A DNA stretch of 17,806 nt from Prevotellaceae bacterium (GTDB lineage: Bacteria > Bacteroidota > Bacteroidia > Bacteroidales > UBA932), in NCBI GenBank assembly GCA_031284065.1, contig JAITAP010000022.1:1-17806 (forward strand), written 5' to 3'. The notes below the pieces were generated by a model, which was not told the DNA's origin, did no database searches, and saw only the letters and a program-made list of their open reading frames with translations. Positions 13,748-17,806 of the stretch are shown piece after piece (the first letter of the stretch is position 1; each line of letters begins with the position of its first letter). The position numbers were made by a program, and so were the translations under genes.

Positions 13748-16483
13748 ATGAATGATTTGGTAGCATTATATTCAAAAACGCTGGCGGAAATTGACGCGGA
13801 ATTTGAGCAGAGACAAAAATCTGTTGCAACAGATGTGGAACGTTCCAAACAGTTGGTAGTGGAACTGTTTGAAAACTGCAAGTTTTCGCCGAATTCTGTT
13901 GTTGATTTTGATAAAATACTGCTTGATGACGAAACCGCATATCAACTGCCATACGCTTTGCGAATCGGGAATCTGGAACCGAAACACAGCGACACAAAAA
14001 ACGTATATATCCCTGCTGTTCTGCCGTTCAATCAGTCTAATGCGGTTGCTTTTCTTATTGATAACGAACAGAACAACGAAGATACGGTGCAGCGCATATT
14101 TCAGTTGATTGCTTTTCGGTTTATGATGTCGCTGCCCATTAATCTGTGCAAGTTTCACTTTGTCGATACGCTTTCTTTCGGCAAGAAAGTCAATATCATG
14201 AACCGTCTTTCCGAAAAAATCATGTCGAATGCAATCATAAACGACGAAAAGCGGCTGGAAGAATTTGTGAAAGAACTCGAACAGTCGGTTATTGATATAA
14301 ACCGGAGTCAACTGATACGCTACGGTTCGCTTGAAGAATTTAACCGCGAAGCGGGACATTTGGCAGTTCCATACAGGTTTGTATTTATTTCCAATTTTCC
14401 GCACGGTTTCTCAAAAGAACTGGCAGACAGGTTTTACAAACTGATAAACAATTGCAATGCCTCGAAAGCGGGAATTTTTGTTTTTTACAGTATTGATAAT
14501 TCGGTCGCTGTGCCGCACGGATTTGATGTTTCGGAATTTATCAATGTTTCCACCTTTGTTTATCCAAATGAAAACGGGGATTACGAAATAGAAAATACTG
14601 TTTTTGACAAGCCGTTTAACGACGCCTTTAATATTCGGGTGCAAACGGAACTTCCCTATAATCTGGATTCTGTAATCGAGGCAATAAACAGAAAGGCGGA
14701 TAATGTCAAAGCGCCTGTGATTTCGCTTGATTCGTATATCGAAAATTTAATGCGGACTCAAAAATACTGGCAGGCGGATTCGCGTCGTGGAATTAAAATT
14801 CCTGTTGGGAAACGTCCTGTTGACGAAACGGTTTATTTTGAACTTGACGGCGACACTAACGATTATTTTGCTATGGTCGGCGGCCGGCCGGGCTACGGAA
14901 AAACGGTCTTACTGCATAATATTATATGTAACGCTTCCATTCTGTATTCGCCTTTGGAACTGAATTTTTACCTGATTGACTGTACTAACGGTACAGGTTT
15001 TAAGCCTTATGACAAATTGCCGCATGCCGTATTTGTATCCATTACCAGTCAAAGAGAATATACTCTGAGCGCTTTGGAACATTTAATCAACGAAATGTAC
15101 CGGCGTGCGGAACTTTTCAAGAACGCAGTTGAAAAACATGGTTCAATTGTTGCCGACACAGAAGGCTATCGCAGGCAAACAGGCGAAATTTTGCCAAGAT
15201 TATTAGTGATTATCGACGAGTTTCAAGTGTTGCTCGAAAGCGGCGATAAGATTTCCCGAAAGGCAGGCGCTGATTTGGAAAAGATAGTCAGAGAAGGAAG
15301 AAAATACGGCATTCATCTTGTTTTGTGTACGCAAAGTTACAGGAATCTGGATTTTAATACCGACCTGATTACTTTGCGCATTGCTTTCAATTTGAAAGAA
15401 TACGACAGCATAAAAGTACTGGGCGGGAGCGACGAAGACGCCGCCAAACTTACGCGAAAGGGCGAAGCAATCATGATTAATACAAGGAATCATGAGCGGC
15501 ACAAGATTCAATTCCGCGGCGCTTATACCGGCAGGATGCTTGATTATGTTGCGTTTTGCAATGAGAAACTGAATGAATTGCCAGATTATCCTCATCACCG
15601 CTTTGTGTTTGACGGTAAACTGAACAGCGACATTTCCGCCAATCAGGAATTTATGTCGATGCTGTCGTCCAAACCGAAAGGCAAACGGAAATCGCCGCAA
15701 CCGGCAAAAGTGTATATCGGAGCGCCTTCGTTTATTCGCAGCGAACATATTTATTTCAAAATCAAGAACAGTCCATGTTCCAATCTGCTGATTGTCGGCA
15801 ATGATATAAACGCAGCCATGTCGACGCTGATGCTCGCCAACTATCAACTGGCAAAGCAAAGTCTGCCGGACAGTCAATTTTGCATTGTTGATTTTCTGGG
15901 CGCCGACGATGAACGTTCAAAATATTTCCTCGAGATATGCGAGCGTCAGGACAATGTAATTTATTGTAAAAAGCAGGGAATAGCCGGTTTGGCTGATAAA
16001 ATCGAACAGGAATTGAACATCAGGGCAGAGAATGAAAAAAACGGCGTAAGTAATGCAGACAAAGGACGTATTGTATTGACTTTATCGTATATTCAAAATG
16101 CCAAAGAACTGAAAAAAGAGGGTTATAAATCTTCGCCGATTACGGACAAGTTAGTCAAAATATTGAAAAACGGCGCTGATCTGGGTATTCATATTTTTGT
16201 ATACTCATATCATTTTAAGGGATTTGAAGAAGTCTTTGACCGTATGTTACTGAATGAATTTGAAAACAGAATAGTCTTGGCGGAAGGCGGCGGGACAGGC
16301 ATATTGACCGAACAGGCAACCGAACCCAAAGAAAAAGGATATGGACTGATTCAGACAGACGGCGAAACGGCTGCCATATACAACCCCGCCCCGTTTATGT
16401 TTTACAACCGTTTCGACGCCAAGTCTGCAAATAAAGACAGTGAAATATTAAAAAGAATTTTTTCAATTTATAACGAAAAATAA
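13748..16483 (+). CDS. FtsK/SpoIIIE-type ATPase with one active and two degenerate modules
   Basis: This is a 911-residue soluble P-loop ATPase of the FtsK/SpoIIIE/EssC type. Residues 1-45 look coiled-coil. Residues about 88-270 resemble a degenerate ATPase-like module (VLPFNQSNAVAFLID, then LPINLCKFHFVD) without a Walker A. The central module (about 365-605) is intact: Walker A GRPGYGKT (379-386), Walker B LLVIIDEF (485-492) and the FtsK-type REGRKYGIHLVLCTQS (515-530). A third module (about 655-885) keeps the fold pattern (NLLIVGNDINAAMSTLMLAN, FCIVDFLGAD, IVLTLSY) but lacks the P-loop GKT and the Walker B acids. No transmembrane helix is visible, unlike FtsK, EssC or EccC. It sits 6 bases after the FHA gene and 6 before the coiled-coil gene. 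DNA or protein translocation is possible; the substrate is unknown. Confidence 0.88.
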   Translation: MNDLVALYSKTLAEIDAEFEQRQKSVATDVERSKQLVVELFENCKFSPNSVVDFDKILLDDETAYQLPYALRIGNLEPKHSDTKNVYIPAVLPFNQSNAVAFLIDNEQNNEDTVQRIFQLIAFRFMMSLPINLCKFHFVDTLSFGKKVNIMNRLSEKIMSNAIINDEKRLEEFVKELEQSVIDINRSQLIRYGSLEEFNREAGHLAVPYRFVFISNFPHGFSKELADRFYKLINNCNASKAGIFVFYSIDNSVAVPHGFDVSEFINVSTFVYPNENGDYEIENTVFDKPFNDAFNIRVQTELPYNLDSVIEAINRKADNVKAPVISLDSYIENLMRTQKYWQADSRRGIKIPVGKRPVDETVYFELDGDTNDYFAMVGGRPGYGKTVLLHNIICNASILYSPLELNFYLIDCTNGTGFKPYDKLPHAVFVSITSQREYTLSALEHLINEMYRRAELFKNAVEKHGSIVADTEGYRRQTGEILPRLLVIIDEFQVLLESGDKISRKAGADLEKIVREGRKYGIHLVLCTQSYRNLDFNTDLITLRIAFNLKEYDSIKVLGGSDEDAAKLTRKGEAIMINTRNHERHKIQFRGAYTGRMLDYVAFCNEKLNELPDYPHHRFVFDGKLNSDISANQEFMSMLSSKPKGKRKSPQPAKVYIGAPSFIRSEHIYFKIKNSPCSNLLIVGNDINAAMSTLMLANYQLAKQSLPDSQFCIVDFLGADDERSKYFLEICERQDNVIYCKKQGIAGLADKIEQELNIRAENEKNGVSNADKGRIVLTLSYIQNAKELKKEGYKSSPITDKLVKILKNGADLGIHIFVYSYHFKGFEEVFDRMLLNEFENRIVLAEGGGTGILTEQATEPKEKGYGLIQTDGETAAIYNPAPFMFYNRFDAKSANKDSEILKRIFSIYNEK

Positions 16484-16489
16484 ACCGAT

Positions 16490-17152
16490 ATGGATATAAA
16501 CACTTTTTGTCAGTCGTATATAGAATTTGCCTTTCAGGTACTGGCTGTTTCACAGAAACCGGCAGTAATGGAACGCGAATATAAACGTTTGAAGCTGGAA
16601 AGCAGACATTATGTGGACTATTTAGAAAAATTTGAGACATTTTTCGACATTTATCCAGCGTTGAAAAATGAGCTGTTTGCATATCTGGCTGAACATAAAA
16701 CAGGCGCTTTTATCGAATACCGGCTGGACCTGTTTTATGCGGAATTAACAAAAACAGAATCGTTAAAAACAGAAATACGAAAGGAAATCAACGGGCTGCG
16801 CAACGATTTTGCCGATGAAACAAAAGAATGGCTGCCCGAAGAAGAATATGCGATAGAAGGCTGTTTCCGTCATCTTGACACTGCAAACATACAGCAAATT
16901 ATCGGTTTCCTGAATAACCGGCTGACAGCGTTGAAAACAAAGAAAGAATTTTATCTGTCCGAAATTCAGCGCTTACAATATGCAGCCAAAACAGGCGAAC
17001 GCCAAGCCGAAGATGAACGCAGACGACTGTCGCTTGAAGAAGCCCGTCGCCGGGGTATCGAACTGACTGAACAGGAAATTCAGGAACGTCGCCGCAAAGC
17101 ACAGGAAGAGTTGGATAAACAACAAACCAGACGAAGGAAAAATAAACAATAA
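16490..17152 (+). CDS. charged coiled-coil protein of unknown function
   Basis: This 220-residue protein matches no family I recognise. Residues 1-135 are predicted mostly helical with aromatic positions (FEIFFDIYPALKNELF-like pattern, about 46-65). Residues about 130-220 form a long, heptad-like, highly charged helix dense in Glu, Arg, Lys and Gln (DERRRLSLEEARRRGIE; ERRRKAQEELDKQQTRRR) ending in a basic tail RRRKNKQ. No signal peptide, membrane helix or WXG motif is visible, so it is probably cytosolic. The start lies 6 bases after the FtsK-type ATPase stop, so it belongs to the same operon and may be a partner or adaptor of that ATPase. The basic tail could contact nucleic acid; this is only a guess. 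Confidence 0.75.
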   Translation: MDINTFCQSYIEFAFQVLAVSQKPAVMEREYKRLKLESRHYVDYLEKFETFFDIYPALKNELFAYLAEHKTGAFIEYRLDLFYAELTKTESLKTEIRKEINGLRNDFADETKEWLPEEEYAIEGCFRHLDTANIQQIIGFLNNRLTALKTKKEFYLSEIQRLQYAAKTGERQAEDERRRLSLEEARRRGIELTEQEIQERRRKAQEELDKQQTRRRKNKQ

Positions 17153-17296
17153 CAATAAATAAATAGTGTTAAGTAAATTTTTATATATCGTAATCTTTAT
17201 TTATCATTACTGCAAAAAAGGAGATTGTGAAAAATTCGTCAGATACTATAAGAAATAACAGGGGGAAAAACTAAATAATGTTAGTAAAAGAAAAAA

Positions 17297-17806
17297 ATGA
17301 ATATTTTCAAAAAAATGAAGAAAATTTTAGTGGTAGTAGTTCTATTAGCAACTACGTTGTTTGCTACCCAAAATGCAAACGGACAAAGTCCTGATGAATC
17401 TTCCATCTCATTAGGAATTGGGTACGGAGTAGATTATGGCGGTTTCGGTGGTAAAATATCTATAAATCCGATGCCACGATTTGCTGTTGTGGGAGGCATC
17501 GGTAATTATCTCGGATCACCACCATTGTCGATGAGTGATTTTGATAATGATGAGCGTTTTACGGGTATAGGCTATTCTGTCGGAATAGAATATTTCTATA
17601 GAAATAACCGCACGTGCGGCGGCGGTTTGCATTATATTAGAACAGGTAAATATAATGAAGAAACATCGTTACAAGGTATCAATTGGTGTTTATTCGGAGG
17701 AGATATTTATTTTGACAGTGTGCCATTATTCATACATTATGGCGTTAATATGGATTTTATTTCTTACAAAAAACATCTGTTCGGAATGTTCGGTGTATCA
17801 ATAGGG
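17297..17806 (+). CDS. exported, probable outer-membrane beta-barrel protein (3' truncated)
   Basis: An open frame from ATG 17297 runs off the window edge (170 codons visible). A second ATG at 17315 starts a textbook signal peptide: MKK, the hydrophobic run ILVVVVLLATTLFA, and a likely cleavage after NANG-Q. The 17315 start may therefore be the true one. The mature part alternates glycine and hydrophobic residues (SISLGIGYGVDYGGFGGKIS; GIGYSVGIEYFYRNNRTCGG; GLHYIRTGKY), as in small Bacteroidota outer-membrane barrels. Two of its three mature cysteines lie in or near strands. It is separated from the coiled-coil gene by 144 bases with no recognised promoter, so membership in that operon is uncertain. 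Confidence 0.7.
   Translation, partial: MNIFKKMKKILVVVVLLATTLFATQNANGQSPDESSISLGIGYGVDYGGFGGKISINPMPRFAVVGGIGNYLGSPPLSMSDFDNDERFTGIGYSVGIEYFYRNNRTCGGGLHYIRTGKYNEETSLQGINWCLFGGDIYFDSVPLFIHYGVNMDFISYKKHLFGMFGVSIG

Noticed and set aside
13748..17152. A complete type VII secretion system
   Set aside because: FHA and FtsK-type ATPase are suggestive, but no WXG100 substrate, EsaA/EssA/EssB-like membrane protein or membrane helix in the ATPase is visible in the window.
13109..17152. Stop-codon reassignment explaining the in-frame TAA and TAG
   Set aside because: TAA ends the FHA, ATPase and coiled-coil genes, and TAG and TGA end intact genes elsewhere in the window; the standard code fits.
1..17806. 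CRISPR arrays, tRNA or rRNA genes
   Set aside because: No regularly spaced direct repeats and no tRNA or rRNA signatures were seen in any intergenic gap.

Overview
The window looks like chromosomal DNA of a Bacteroidota species, probably Bacteroidales. The evidence is a PorT-type type IX secretion protein, several outer-membrane and lipoprotein genes typical of the phylum, few Shine-Dalgarno sites, and promoters of the Bacteroidota form (TTTG, 19 bases, TAnnTTTG). Two promoters match that form exactly, at 4278-4308 and 12093-12123. All three stop codons are used as stops, so the code is standard.

The left part (1 to about 11,850) is GC-rich, compact housekeeping and envelope DNA. On the minus strand lie mnmE (tRNA wobble-uridine GTPase), an AspT/YidE-type transporter just upstream of it, and an exported beta-barrel protein. 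On the plus strand follow an arginase/agmatinase-family enzyme, a divergent NhaA-type antiporter that has lost two key aspartates, and an FKBP-type peptidyl-prolyl isomerase lipoprotein with a strong hairpin after it. Next comes a tight operon of four genes: a DUF3298-like envelope protein, menG/ubiE, porT and an Omp85-family outer-membrane protein. Its three junctions are 4-base start/stop overlaps (GTGA, GTGA, ATGA), so translation is probably coupled.

The middle (about 11,850 to 13,110) is a decayed boundary zone. It holds a 57-codon ORF of doubtful status, an IS5-type transposase remnant with three frameshifts but an intact consensus promoter, and an unrecognised gene broken by a frameshift and an in-frame TAG.

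The right part (13,109 to 17,152) is lower in GC and is the candidate unusual system. It encodes an FHA phosphopeptide-binding protein preceded by a zinc-ribbon segment carrying an in-frame TAA, a 911-residue soluble FtsK/SpoIIIE-type ATPase with one intact and two degenerate ATPase-like regions, and a charged coiled-coil protein. The three are spaced by 6 bases at each junction. FHA plus a multi-domain FtsK ATPase recalls EssC/EccC of type VII secretion, but here FHA and ATPase are separate genes and I see no membrane segment or WXG100 protein. The window ends inside a gene for an exported, probably beta-barrel, protein.
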